This document shows, in pieces, positions 1-11,084 of a DNA stretch of 64,000 nt. Position 1 is the first letter of the stretch. Every line of letters starts with the position of its first letter. The translations under genes and the position numbers were made by a program. The stretch comes from Vombatus ursinus. Lineage: Eukaryota > Chordata > Mammalia > Diprotodontia > Vombatidae. A model generated the notes under the pieces. It saw nothing but the letters and a program-made list of their open reading frames with translations, did no database searches and was not told where the DNA came from. The stretch covers positions 9,157,747 to 9,221,746 of the forward strand of contig NW_020954588.1 in assembly GCF_900497805.2 (NCBI RefSeq). Reading direction: 5' to 3'.

Positions 1-1250
1 TCAAACCACTGAGTTTCTATTTATCATGATTTCAAACCAAGATTCTTTATCACCTTTGCAACAAGCAAGTAATTAATTTGCTTATTTACTTGCAAATGCT
101 TCAAAAGAAATAAAGATTTTTTTGAATTATTTCTTGCTCGCTGAAAATATTGGACTGGATAAAGCAGCTAATCATAGTTAAGCTACTGACTGGCCAAGAT
201 TACTCAAGAGGGTTGTTTTGGTTTTGAGATACACATATATAATCTTCACCTTTTGAGAAAAGGGGACATTTTTTACAAATACCCATTGATGTCTTTACCT
301 TGTGGAGTAAAAGTGTACTTATCTATAGGAAAAAATTTCCACAAAGGATGGACAGGAATTAAGGGGAGGGGAGGCTTAAGGGAAGATAAATTCTGGAAGA
401 TAGAAGGTACAACAAAATCAATGCTATGCACTCTAATAGAAGGAAAGAAATCCTGAACTCTCAACTTTTGGGTCTGTTGTATCTCAAATCTAATGGAGGC
501 CAGAATTCCTGGTATATTTTTTAGGTGTTCGTGTTAGCAAGCCTACAAGGCTGAACTCCCACAAAATAATTGCACCGTTCTGCCAGAGAGAAGGCATTCA
601 TTGGAGGGAAATAAACATGTAGACTATAGTGAAATTCTTAGCCCAATAACATAGTAATCTGTCAAAATGACTGCTATGTAATGAAAATGGAATCCTTAAC
701 AACAATTCCAAAGACATAAAACATAGTTGTCTTGTAGAAAAGGATCATAATGGATTGCCTCTTCTAAGTCCAGTGGGGCATACCTAGGCATGAGGTCATG
801 AACACTTTGAATTCCAAGCAAAGAGAGGGAGAAGAAGATGGAGAGGCAGAGAAGAGGAAAAGAAAGAAAGGAAAGAGAAGAAGAGGGGAGAGGTAAGAGA
901 ACAGAGAAAGGAAAAGAGACAGTTTTGAGTGTTCTTCCATTTTCTAGAAGACTAACCTTCTGCTGAGAACTTGAGGAACCTTGGTATTCATAGACTTCCC
1001 TCCTGCTCTTCTTGCCCTTAACAAAATAAACCAGGATTGGGAGCCAGTTCAGATTGTTGGTGCTTCATGACAGTCCCAAAAATGGTACAGAAATAAGAGA
1101 ATCAAGAAAAATTAAGGACAAGCACCTCAATTCTCTGACTGAAGTTCTACCAGCTACTTCTGGTCAAGCCAATTCACATGATTACAATGATATATTCTCC
1201 CACTAAAACTGAAGGCTGTACTCATCTCTACCTCCATGGATGATGGAAAG
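1..1250. other. Unassigned AT-rich sequence
   Basis: No gene, SINE or LINE is recognised here. Short open frames near 253-464 overlap on both strands and match no family I know. A purine-rich tract of GAGA/GGAA type lies at about 820-930. Confidence 0.4.
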
Positions 1251-1261
1251 TTAATTCATCT

Positions 1262-1640
1262 CTATTTTTTTTTCTTTTTTCATTCAGGACATTTATTTCA
1301 ACAAACAGTTTAATCCTCAAGATGAACTAGATGCTGCAACAGCTGCTCTCTTGGGTTTAGGTGTTGTTTCTTCATGGAAACCATTCCTGAATTGGCAATA
1401 TACAATTTTTAGGTGCCTCATTAGACCAGTACCAGTGATGTTGCATCGCTTAACCTTTGCACTCCAATTATACTTTCTCTTGCATTTAGCAGGATATCCA
1501 CATTTGCCACATGTTGACTTCTGAAGATGGTATGCCTTAGAACCACAACGATGACACAAAGTGTGCATCTTATTCCGGTGCTTACCAAACAAAGATGTCC
1601 CTTTCATCATCTTCCTCCTGTCACCAGGATCAAAAAGAAG
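1262..1640 (-). pseudogene. RPL37: Retrocopy of ribosomal protein L37 (eL37), full-length open frame
   Basis: The minus strand from 1610 to 1317 encodes 97 residues, the normal eL37 length, with no stop or frameshift. Recognisable parts are the zinc-ribbon cysteines ([10 protein letters not shown] and CGKCGYPAK), the basic centre (KYNWSAK) and the C-terminal [13 protein letters not shown]. eL37 is a structural protein of the large ribosomal subunit. Compared with my memory of the mammalian protein there are about 15 substitutions. Several turn Arg into Cys, His or Gln, as expected from CpG decay, and these would weaken rRNA binding. There is no intron. An AATAAA signal (1292-1297, complement) is followed by an A-rich tail (1265-1280, complement), so it is a processed copy made by L1-type machinery. 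I found no clear target-site duplication. Most likely a pseudogene whose short frame has stayed open; expression cannot be judged. Confidence 0.93.
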
Positions 1641-1649
1641 CTATTCCCA

Positions 1650-2080
1650 TTTTTTATTATGAGCTTTGGCAAGAAGTAAACATTTATCAGTCAGAAGGGA
1701 TCTGACTATAAAATTTCCTCTTCAGTCCACGCTTGGAGAGATCAAGAATTGAAACAAGAAACTCCTAAATTATTTGAGGATAGAAAGTTTTCCTCATAAT
1801 CTTGTGACTTTATTTTATTTTATTTTTGGTGGGGGGCAACCTCCACTGGCTAGGTCTTGGTGAGGGAGGGATGGGTTATATATTCTGTCCTTTTCCCCAT
1901 TTGAATACATGTTCAATATTAGTTATTGACTACACTATTACCAAAGAAAAAAGAATGAAGATACACCATTAACAGCACGTGCAGTTGGTTTTCTAGTGGC
2001 CGCCCCAGGACCTTTAATGTCTGGTTGCCACAATAAACACATAATTCCTAAACTGTTTTTTCTTGGTTTCAGGGTAGCAT
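1650..2080. other. Unassigned sequence
   Basis: AT-rich with a T-rich stretch near 1805-1830. No gene or repeat family is recognised. Confidence 0.35.
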
Positions 2081-2990
2081 TTTCTTTTAACAAATTAAAT
2101 GTTTATTAGAAACTTAACATTAAGCAATTGAAAACAGTTCTGCTTGCTTAAGTAACTACTGACATTTTAAAACAATTTAAATACATAAAGTCCCCTAATG
2201 CTATTTTAGCTATGCCCTTGAAGTTCTCATCAGGATTCTTTGGCTATTCTTTCATTTGATCATACTGTATACTCCATTTTTCTAGTTCCAATTTTTTTTG
2301 AATTATTTCATAAAAGTCTTTCCACATTTTGTTGTATTCCTCATGCTTGTTAGATTTGATTTCACTATAATAAACCCTTGACATTTGTGACCATAACTTT
2401 TTTTGGGGGGGCTAGGCAATGGGGTTAAGTGACTTGTCCAAGGTCACACAGCTAGTGAGTGTTTTGTGTCTGAAGTCAGATTTGAACTCAGATCCTCTTG
2501 ACTCCAGGGCTGGTGCTCTATCCACTGTGCCACCTCGCTGCTCCATGACCATAACTTTTAAAACAATTTTTTAATTGTTACACATTTTGGTTGCTCTCAT
2601 TTTTATTTTGTACTTCCATGTAATGCTGCTTTGAAAATCTTTTAGCAAATAGTTCTTTTTTAGTTGTTCTTGATAACATGTTTGATGCATGTATCTAACA
2701 ATGGAAATTCTTGAGCCCAAGAGCATCATCTCCTTGAAGGATTCTATAAGTTTGAAATTCCAACAACAATGGATGAGTATGCTTGTTTTGCCATCTCCCC
2801 ATTTGCAGTGAATTTCATGGCTTTTAAATATTTCTACCAATTTGATAATTATGAAGTGGAATCTCCAATTTGTTTTAATGTATACTTCTTTGAGCATTTG
2901 AAGTTGAAAGTTTTTCAAGTGATTACTAACAATTTGTGTTTCCTTTTTTGAAAATTGTTATAACCTTTGACTGTTGGGAACTAGGGATTT
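2080..2990 (-). mobile_element. Old L1 LINE, 3' end of ORF2 (fragment)
   Basis: The minus-strand reading gives decayed L1 ORF2 C-terminal features. A segment reading HCCWNFKLIESF (about 2766-2736) corresponds to the conserved L1 stretch WW-CKLVQPLW. A later segment reading VYYSEIKSNKHEEYNKMWKDFYEII (about 2375-2290) corresponds to the L1 tail MEYYSAIKxxE...W..LE. The copy is 5' truncated, out of frame in places, and interrupted by a SINE at 2402-2545. No ORF1 is present. Confidence 0.6.
2402..2545 (-). mobile_element. CORE-type SINE with 14-bp target-site duplication
   Basis: The complement starts with the tRNA-derived head (GCAGCGAGGTGGCACAGTGG) and continues through the usual GTGTGACCTTGGACAAGTCACTTAA block to a short A-rich tail. 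It is flanked by the perfect repeat TGACCATAACTTTT at 2388-2401 and 2546-2559, which fixes both ends and shows insertion into the older L1 fragment. Confidence 0.9.
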
Positions 2991-4158
2991 AACATATTTT
3001 ACATGTCAAACTTTTATTCATCACCTTTCCCCCACTAAGTTATTTTTCTTTTATCTTCTAATTATATCATCTTATTGCACAGATTTTTTAAACAAAATAA
3101 TGTAGTGAAGCACATCTATCTTGTTCTCCTTGAGAATTCTTTCCCATTTGTTGAATAGAAAGAAAATTAATCTCCCCATCACATGTGAGATACGTATTTT
3201 GATTTCTTTCCATTTTTAAGAATTCTTTTTATGTTAAAATTTCCCATTGAGCTAGAATTCACTGGGGCAAACAATGTAAGTTGTAGGTCCAAATCCCTTT
3301 CCTGCAAAATTTACAACCGATTTTCTGAAGGACATTGGTTAATAATGACTCCTTTCCCATTTTTCAGGGGAAACAAATCTTCATTTTTTTAATGGAAGAC
3401 AAGAAACTTTTTTTGCTGTCAGTTTTGCCTGAAGCACTTGTACTTCCTACACCACAGTACCTATGACCAAGATTTCTGAAGGATTAAATAACTATGCTAA
3501 ACTTTGTCATTAAAGATGGCTTACAATTCCATATGAAACCCACAGGTCTTTATGAATCATCTTAAAATTATTTTAAAGAAGCCCCAAGTGATTGCTGAAA
3601 ACTTGATAATATCTGCACATGATCCTCTTGAGAAGTGTATAAAGAAACTGGTAACTTTGTGGTGGGAGGTAAAATTTGAGTAGAGATTAAAACCAGGTTA
3701 AGAGATTAGTAAAACAATGGAGAGGAAAGGCAAGTCACAGCAGGAAAATAATTTGAAAGTGTTGTGTTCTAGGCATCTGTACTGAGACTTAAAATGTTAG
3801 TATCTTTTAGGAAGTTGGAAAACCAGGTTTGAATGGCAAGATGATAAATGAAGTAGATGATAAACTGTGTAGTTAGAGAAAGATGAGACCATAACTTTAA
3901 AGACTTAAAGGAGGTACTAAACAGATGAGCTAATTTTGGAACAAAATGAGTTCATTAAGCAAAATAACAGCCAGTGGAATCCAACATAGAAAAATGCAAA
4001 GAAAGGTAGCTTACAAAACAAGGTGATACCCACTCTGGTTGCTTAATTGATTGTAAAACCTCTCAGAACAAAATAGTCTACTGGGTAAATCAGAGAAGAA
4101 GCCTGGATGGGCAGAAAAGCTTTGACTAGAGTGGCATGAAATGTTTCCCTTTGAATAA
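2991..4158. other. Unassigned sequence
   Basis: AT-rich, without a recognisable gene or SINE. The T-rich part around 3000-3420 could be more of the adjacent old L1 but I see no diagnostic motif. Confidence 0.3.
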
Positions 4159-4159
4159 A

Positions 4160-4460
4160 TTGTTGTTGTTATCGCTCATTCTTTGTTCTCAAAGAGGATC
4201 AATGACATCAGGGCGGGGGGTGATGTCTTGACTTGAAAATGAATTTGGATTTAAGTGAAGCAAAGCTGTGGAAAATCATCAGCCTCATTCTCTCCTCCAG
4301 AGTCATCAGAGTTCAATGGCAAGACATAGGTCAGGATGACTGGAGTTGGCCTTGGAAGCATTGAGACACCTTGGCCTTTTTAAGCCAAGGTCTTTCCCAG
4401 GTCTCAGTTTGTCAGAGGTAACACCCATTCAGTAATTAAAGGCTAGGAATGATAAATGCA
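4160..4460 (+). mobile_element. Marsupial dispersed repeat (TTGTTCTC-AAAGAGGA-CATGACATCA family)
   Basis: It starts with a GTT run and the head CATTCTTTGTTCTCAAAGAG, continues with a TGACATCA...GGTGATGTC palindromic segment, and ends with ACACCCATTCAGTAATTAA. Related copies lie at 44035-44225 and 54585-54893, so it is a dispersed family. It carries no coding capacity. I do not assign a family name. Confidence 0.75.
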
Positions 4461-5399
4461 GAGTATCTCAAAGAACCAATAGATATGACTGGGAAATGCT
4501 AAAAGAATGGCCTTTAGAAAATCACCTTTAATGCTGTTTGTGTGTGTTTAAGGTTACTTACAAGGTCTTTACCATGTTCAGGAATATTTTGACATTAGAC
4601 ATTCACTGAATTGTAAGACAGAAATGACTTAGCAATCTGAAATTTTTTCCCCTTATACTGTCAGCAGCGGTGACCAGCAATCTGAGCCTGCTGTATGCAG
4701 ATCTACCTAATAGCCCAACTTATTTGGGTTCATTGATAATTGGGATACCACATAAGTGTAGACTTCACTTTCTTTTTTCACCCCTCTACCTCTCTGCCAC
4801 ACTGATGATACAATTTTCTTTCCCTATGATGATAGCCAGAAATTTGTTTATAGGCACATTTGCATTCAGGTCTTGTTTTTTTCTTTTAAATGGTGTTTTC
4901 ACCAGGAAAAGGGACTAAGGTGGACAGAGTCTCTCCTCAGATATTTCTTCTTCCCTTAGCACACTTCTCTGAAAAATAAATGGGATTAAAGGCTCTTGGA
5001 TGACTTGAGCAGATGACTTTCTAAATGGTCAGTTGAAAGCTATTAATGTCAGTTTTATAAAAATTGCATTTATTTATTCTAGCTTGATTCATCACACCCC
5101 ATTTCACTGTTTGCCTAATCTTATGATATTGTGGCTGACACACTATTTTCTCTACTCTAGATATTCTGGAACCAAATTCATCATTGAGATACCATCCTAA
5201 TATCTGTTAATGTCAATGTATGTGTAGGTTTCTCAAGGTAGAATAGTTCAATATATGGAATTTGAGTTTTGTGCCTTGACCATGTTTGACACTACCCTCC
5301 CCCTTCCAAAGATGGCTGAATTCTAGGTTTCAGTGTCCAGATCTGTGATTGTAAGAAAGGTATTCCAGTTTTAATAAACGCATGTACTTCCCCAAAAGC
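4461..5399. other. Unassigned sequence
   Basis: No supported gene. Short open frames (for example 4670-4918) show no domain. The text from 4500 to 5400 looks like unique AT-rich DNA. Confidence 0.3.
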
Positions 5400-6245
5400 A
5401 ACACATTTGTTTTTAAGCTTTCAGCCTCCACTAATATGCAACATAGTCTCTTGCCCTTCTAAATGTAGCCATCTTCTCTTTCTTTACTCTCTCTCCTGTT
5501 GATCATATCTACTACAACTTCAGCTACCATCCCTTGTGTAGATGGCTCTTAAATCTAGTCAATTCTAGGCTCCTTGCAGGTGAGTCTCCAATCTGTACCC
5601 CAAGTCTGATGCCTGTCCTTACCTCCAGTCTCATTTTCCATAAATGGACATTTTCATTTAAATGCCAGAATTTCGACCTCAGTATGTCCAAAACTGAATT
5701 TATAATCTCATTTCTTAAACCAACTCCTTCCCCAGGGTTTCTTCTTTTCTGTTAATAATTCTCTCTGCACCCAGACCTGAAGCTTAGTCACCTTTGATCT
5801 TTCCCTTTCCCTTTTCTTCCACATCTAGTCAATCTGTCCAACAAACTGTCTTTCACATTCCGCTTGTCCTGTCCATTCCCACTGTCCCAATATCCTACTT
5901 GAGGTTTTAACTTTCTCCTGCCCAAGCTATCTTAATAACCTTTGAGCTGCCTTGCTTGGTTCTAGTCCTCTGCCCCTGTTCCCTCTAAGTTTCGGTTAAT
6001 CTTATGTATAATTGGATACATACAATTAATCTTACGTACAATAATCTTGTATACATGTTAATCTTTCTAATGCATAACTCAGATCAGATTACTCTTATGA
6101 TCAAAACCCTTTAATGACCTCCCCTTGATACCCTATTGTCACTTCATTATCTATTGAATAATGTCCAGACTTCTTAGCCTATCATTCAAGTCTCTTTATA
6201 CTTTGTCTCAATGTACTTTTCTAAGCCTTCCCCCCTAAACTGGAA
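5400..6245 (+). mobile_element. CR1-clade LINE (L2/L3 type), ORF2 end plus 3' region
   Basis: The plus strand encodes the decayed stretch LSMSKTEFIISFLKPTPSP (about 5685-5740), which matches the LNMSKTELLIFPPKPSPLP segment seen in L2/L3 reverse transcriptases. Further on come phrases typical of the 3' part: CTCAGATCAGATTACTCTTATGATC (in two pieces), then the CAAGTCTCTTTATACTTTGTCTC type segment. The two parts are separated by a diverged stretch near 5990-6060. It is a truncated, inactive copy. Confidence 0.65.
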
Positions 6246-6425
6246 CACTGACATGATGGCCTCAGCTGTGTTTGTTATGGTTATGGCATTGGTTGAAATG
6301 GTGTTAAAGGAAATGCATACAGTGAAAGTAGCTGGATCAGAGTAAGTATTTGTAGAGAAGATCCATGCTGGAGACAACCAATAAGGAGTCAATTCATGTG
6401 GTGTCTTATGGGATGTGAGATAACA

Positions 6426-6705
6426 CAAAGCAGCTAGATGACACAATAGATAGAGTACTTGGCCTGGAGTGGGGAAGACCTGAGTTCAAATTCAGCCTCA
6501 GATGCTTCTAGGTGTGTGACACTGAGCGAGTTACTTAACTTCTGTTTGCCACGGTTTTCTCAACTCCTTAAATCCTCAAATGAGGATAATAATAGCGCCT
6601 ACCTTGCAAGGCTTTTGTGACGATCAAATGAGATAACGTCTGTATGTATAGTGCCTGGTACATAGTCAGCACTATTTAAATGTAAGCTAGTATAATGCGG
6701 ATGAT
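6426..6705 (+). mobile_element. CORE-SINE (MIR/Mar-1 type), nearly full length
   Basis: The head CAGCTAGATGACACAATAGA is followed by GAAGACCTGAGTTCAAATTC, the GAGTTACTTAACTTC block, the CORE AATGAGGATAATAATAGCGCC, and the 3' end with GATCAAATGAGATAACG and ATAGTGCCTGGTACATAG. The last 89 bp are duplicated in tandem in the next feature. Confidence 0.85.
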
Positions 6706-6794
6706 GTGATGATCAAATGAGATAACATCTGCATGTATAGTGCCTGGTACATAGTCAGCACTATTTAAATGCAAGCTAGTATAATGCAGATGAT
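6617..6794 (+). repeat. 89-bp tandem duplication of a SINE 3' end
   Basis: Two adjacent 89-bp units, 6617-6705 and 6706-6794, differ at about five positions, most of them C/T or G/A changes. Each holds GATCAAATGAGATAA and GCCTGGTACATAGTCAGC. Confidence 0.9.
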
Positions 6795-6799
6795 GTAAA

Positions 6800-7085
6800 G
6801 CATAGGAAAAATCTTAGATTCTATGAATATAAAAACAATGTAGCTGGAAGACTATAAACAAACAGTGACTTTCATGCCAACTTTTTCATCTACACAAAAT
6901 TTTTATCAGAATACTACACGTACACATTCAAGTTATCTTTGATGAGGGTATAATGAGGAACCAGCAAGTTTCTGAAAGTTATATTCCATAGAAGACCATA
7001 TCTTTACCATCACACAATTGAATGGAAGATATAAATAATAGTAGAAGTAGTATTAATAGTAGTATTATTATTATTAGTAGTAATA
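6800..7085. other. Unassigned sequence with a TAG/TAT-rich tract
   Basis: AT-rich. An irregular AATAGTAG/TTATTAG-rich run at about 7030-7090 precedes the next SINE. Confidence 0.35.
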
Positions 7086-7089
7086 ATAA

Positions 7090-7368
7090 CAACTAGTATT
7101 TATTTAGGTCTTTAAAATTTGGAAAATACTTTACAAATATCTCATTATTCTCATCACAACCATGGCAGATAGATGCTTTATTATTTCCATTTTACAGATT
7201 ATTTCCAGTTTACAGAAACTGATGCAGGCAGAGTTTAAGTGACTTATCTAGGTCATTTAAGTGAGTGAGTGACCTGAGGTTGTAAGTATGTGAAACTGGG
7301 CTTGAAATCAAGACTTCCTGACTCCAAGTCCAATACTCTAACTGTTGAATCAACTGGCTTATTGTTGA
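7090..7368 (-). mobile_element. CORE-SINE (MIR type)
   Basis: The complement has the typical MIR order. Seen on the plus strand: GGAAAATACTTTACAAATATCTCATTATTCTCATC (3' part), TTTTACAGATTATTTCC, TTTAAGTGACTTATCTAGG, and the head remnant CAATACTCTAACTGTTGAATCA. Part of the centre is duplicated or diverged. Confidence 0.75.
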
Positions 7369-7639
7369 CCTTGCAAATGCCACCTTCTAATAAAGCATCT
7401 GACATGAATACATCAAAGTATTCATGATTCCCTGAAACATGTCCTAAGTTAGGTCACTATGATATCTCTCTAAGCATTAATACCAGGCAAAGGGCAAAGC
7501 ATAAAAGAGGGCAACATATTACTTGCCTAATGTGTTTACCATGCAGATGGAGGAGACTCAATGCAGTGGCCAAGTTTAAGAGGGTTTCCTTATATACTTT
7601 GAGGTTCTTCAGTTGTTCCTGATTGTAGATGACGTTACG

Positions 7640-8095
7640 CTCATTGTATCAAGCTCTGCTACTCCCTATACACCATATATTTCCCTACTTCTTTGACTTT
7701 GCTCATGCCAATTCCTTTATTTCTACTTGTCAGCAGCATACCTATTCTCCACGTGCCAGGTGAGATGCCTCTTTTTCTAGGAAGCCTTCTCTGATCTTCC
7801 TTACCTTTCTAGCTGAAAGTGACTTTTACTTCTAAACTCTCATAGCATTTTATTTTTTGCTTCTCTTTGCTTCTCTTACAACAAATTTTACCACATTCTC
7901 TCTGCATATGTATATATAATGTATATATGAACATACACATGCATATTCAATTTATTTATGGACATATATGTCATATCTCCTCTGTTTAATGTTTAACTTT
8001 TGGAAGGCAGATATCTTATTCTCTTCATATCTCTCATGGTACCTAGCAAAATGCCGTGCACATACTAGGTGCTCACAAAATATTAATCAAATCAA
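7640..8095 (+). mobile_element. L2-type LINE, 3' end
   Basis: The segment shows the standard L2 tail in order: AGGAAGCCTTCTCTGATC, a diverged centre with a TATATG insertion (about 7905-7935), GGAAGGCAGATATCTTATTC, GTACCTAGCAAAATGCCG, and CACATACTAGGTGCTCACAAAATATT. It is non-coding and 5' truncated. Confidence 0.8.
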
Positions 8096-8945
8096 CAAAA
8101 CAATATGAGTCTTTAGAGAACTCACAGCATCTGTTCAGATAATTGTAATTACATTCAAGAAGCAATAAAGCCTGATGACTATAAGTATGGCATGGCAGCA
8201 GAATAAAAAATATAACTTCTGTTATCTAATATACTCACAACACAGTTTGCTGTGACTAGCACCTAATAACTTCTCTGTTTATATAATTTTCAGAGTCCAT
8301 AATAGGTATTTGCTTCCACATCATAGCTTGTGATGCAGACTGTACGTTCTAAAGGAAGTTTCTAATGTATTATATTCAAATAGATTGAATTGAGCTTTAA
8401 AACTTCTCATGTTTTTAGGAGCTTTTTTGTCATTTTATTTTGGTTGGATTAGGGAATATTTAAATATTATAATACCCCCTTCCTAATGTGATAGTCCTTT
8501 ATCTTTGAGGTATTCTAATGACTACTGTGACTGCTAATCATGAGAGATGTGGGTCTTCATCTGCATGCATGGTTAATTTGAGGAATAATTTATGGTTAAA
8601 AATTAAAACCAAGCCAGAAAAAAGGGAACTTTCTTTAAGAAAGTAGGAATTAATGAATGAAATTAGAGCTCATGTGAGAGGATCTGTTTCACATTCTTCT
8701 AAATCATTGGAATCGTTGCCACTTTGCAGCAATTTTCATTGTGGAAACGTTCATCTTAGTGTTGTTACTGCGTACTTTCAGGGGAGAGATATTGATTGAC
8801 ACAACATATTTTATGTTGCATAGAAATTGTATCTGAAGCACTGTAATATTAAACTATAGATTAAACAAATTTTGACTGAGAAGTCACAAGGAAGGAAATG
8901 AAAAGAAAGGTAATTTAGAAAAGATGTATTTTCATAATGAAGAAT
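8096..8945. other. Unassigned sequence
   Basis: AT-rich unique-looking DNA with no recognised repeat or gene. Holds several homopolymeric A/T runs. Confidence 0.3.
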
Positions 8946-8949
8946 TTAA

Positions 8950-9200
8950 AATGACTCCCTACAACTTCCCAAACAGTGTTTAACCTCCTTTGTTTGATTT
9001 TCAGGATTGCCCATCCCCTTGTCTTTACTGGCTTCCCCCTACACTTCTTCATGTGTGCCAGCCATGCTCTAGCTGAACTGGTTTCTACCTATTTCCCCAA
9101 CAGGACTCACTTTTCTCAACTCCCTACTTTTATTTATTTTGTTCTCTTGTTCCCCCGCTCCTGCATTTTCTGTGTCTCTTACTGTTCCTAAGGTTTTACC
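8950..9200 (+). mobile_element. Possible L2/L3 3' fragment
   Basis: CATGTGTGCCAGCCATGCTC followed by TTCTCTTGTTCCCCCGCTCC resembles the diverged 3' part of L2/L3 copies elsewhere in the window. The match is weak. Confidence 0.35.
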
Positions 9201-9261
9201 TGACCTGTTTTGCTCATTTTAGTTCAGTTTGATTCATTTGATAATTTATCATGCACTACGA

Positions 9262-9385
9262 CTAAGGTGGGACGAGAATAAGCATTTATAGTGTTCCTTC
9301 TCTGTGCTAGGCACTATTCTAAGTGCTTTACAAATATTATCTTATTTAATCCTTGCAACAACCCTGTGAGATAGGTACTGTGACC
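9262..9385 (-). mobile_element. MIR fragment
   Basis: AAGCATTTATAGTGTTCC, GTGCTAGGCACTATTCTAAGTGC, TTTAATCCTTGCAACAACCC and TGTGAGATAGGTACTGTG are the classical MIR segments in complement orientation. It stops where the RTE-tailed SINE begins. Confidence 0.85.
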
Positions 9386-9812
9386 ATCTCCTTTTTGTTG
9401 TTCAATTGTTTCAGTTGTGTCTGACTATTAATGACCCAATTTGGGGTTATGTCTTCTTTTTTCTTTTTTCTTTTTGTTGAGGTGATTAGGGTTAAAAGAC
9501 TTGCCCAGGGTCACATAGCTAGTAAGTGTTAAGTGTCTGTGGCTGGATTTAAATTCAGGTGATCCTGACTCCCATCCACTGTGCCACCTAGCTGACCCCA
9601 CATTTGGGGTTTTCTTGGCAAAGATACTGGAGTGGTTTGCCATTTCTTTCTCCAGCTCATTTGACAGATGAGGAAACTGAGGCAAACAGCATTAAGTGAC
9701 TTGCCCAGGGTCACACAGCTAGTAGATGTCTGATAGGCCAGATCTGAACTCATGTCTTCCAGACTCCAGGCCAGATACTCTATCCACTGTTTCATCTAGC
9801 CACCTCCAAAGA
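9386..9812 (-). mobile_element. tRNA-SINE with RTE/BovB-like tail, interrupted by a second SINE
   Basis: In complement the element reads head, ACTTAATGCTGTTTGCCTCAG, TTTGCCAAGAAAACCCCAAAT, and the tail GACACAACTGAAACAATTGAA. That tail matches the 3' end used by RTE/BovB LINEs, implying mobilisation by an RTE element. The copy is split at 9449-9601 by a younger SINE. Its tRNA-like head is at the right end, near 9800. Confidence 0.88.
9449..9601 (-). mobile_element. Nested CORE-type SINE
   Basis: It is bounded by the direct repeat ATTTGGGGTT at 9439-9448 and 9602-9611. The complement has the CAGCTAGGTGGCACAGTGG head and ends in an A-rich tail (T-rich 9450-9475 on the plus strand). Removing it rejoins the interrupted host SINE. 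Confidence 0.85.
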
Positions 9813-10019
9813 TAAAGAGATTAAAAACAGACATAGTTCCCATTGTCAAGGAACTTACATTATGTTTGTTAATGAAGGTGGGTACAGTTTATGTTATGTA
9901 TAGAGACTAATATAAAATAAGAGAAAGCATGATAATGACAAAAGGAAAATCTAGGAAAATATAAAAGAAGAAAAGAATATTTCTGAATAATGGAAGATAA
10001 AGGAAAACTTCAGAGAAAA

Positions 10020-10430
10020 GGTGGAGACAATGAAAGGTGCACTCTAGGTATTATGGGTAGCCCTTGTAGATATGGAAACTGGTGTGGTGAGTCTGAGAAA
10101 TAGTCATCTATGCTGGCTGGAATGTTCAGATTGTGAAGGGGAGTAATAAGGTTGAAAAGATGGAGTGGGGCCAGATTGGGGAAGGTCTAAATGCTAAATT
10201 GAGGTATTTGTATTGTATCTCATAGGCAGTCAGGGGTTACTGAAGGGTTTTGAACAGGGGGATGACACGAGCAGATCTGTGACTTAGGAAAATTATATTG
10301 GCAGTTGTGTGAAGAGGGCTGAGGCTGAAAGCAAAGTGAAGTGATAAGATAGTCTAGATGGGAAAAAGGACTGAAATCTGGTGATGGTGGCATAAGTGGA
10401 GAGAAGGGGACAGATCTAAAAGATGTCCTA
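10020..10430 (-). mobile_element. L2/L3-type LINE fragment
   Basis: Plus-strand phrases GGGGTTACTGAAGGGTTTTG, GGGGGATGACACGAGCAGATC and TTAGGAAAATTATATTGGCAG are the complement of the ORF2/3' junction region seen in the window's other L2/L3 copies (compare 37840-37960 and 42180-42260). Confidence 0.75.
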
Positions 10431-10920
10431 CCTCTCCTTTTAGACTTAGCTCTCATGACATCCACTCCATGAAGACTTTCCAGTCTCCCAGTTGGATGAG
10501 CTCTTAGTAGGAGTAACTATAGTACACTGCACCTCTCCTTTTCATCTTCCCTCTCTTTTTGAATGAATTCTATTTGACATGTATTTATTTATTAAGCGCT
10601 AGGTGCCAAGCATTGTGCTAGGTACTGAGAATACAAGACAAGAATGAAACAATTCCTATTAGCAAGGAGCTTCCACTTTCCTGTCTGAGCAAGGGAACAA
10701 GTACACAGGTAAGTGAACACCAAATAGATACACAACCCACAACACTAACAGCTGAATGAATTAGAAATGACCTCTCACATTATGCCACATATTAGTTATT
10801 TGAGTACATCCTTATGTCTTCCTCTTGTTTGTATGAGCAGGGATCTAGAAAAAGAAATTATTCTATGTATTCACAGTGCTTTGTATGTACTCACTAAACT
10901 CTAATTGAATGAATTAATGA
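10431..10920 (+). mobile_element. L2 3'-end fragment interrupted by an opposite L2/L3 tail
   Basis: L2-like phrases occur at 10450-10530 (CATGAAGACTTTCCAGTCTC) and 10840-10915 (CACAGTGCTTTGTATGTACTCACT, ending in GAATGAATTAATG). Between them, 10555-10750 reads as a minus-strand L2/L3 tail (ATTTATTAAGCGCTAGGTGCC, then AAGGAGCTTCCACTTTCC). Confidence 0.6.
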
Positions 10921-10999
10921 AAATAGATGGAAAGGGAATGTTAATTCCAATATGTGGGCTTTTGGATTTTGTATTGATCTTGAATTTAGTACAACTCTC

Positions 11000-11070
11000 T
11001 TATTTAGCAGATGAGAAACTGAGAACTAGAGATTTGATTTGCCCAAAGTCCCAGAGCTAGGCAGTGATAG
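11000..11070 (-). mobile_element. MIR fragment
   Basis: CAGATGAGAAACTGAGAACTAGAG and TTTGCCCAAAGTCCCAGAGC are the MIR core in complement orientation. Confidence 0.65.
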
Positions 11071-11084
11071 GCCTGGAAGTAAAT

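Noticed and set aside
6430-6560. Functional tRNA genes in SINE heads
   Set aside because: The tRNA-derived heads are diverged and are followed by CORE or RTE tails; none folds as an intact tRNA by eye.
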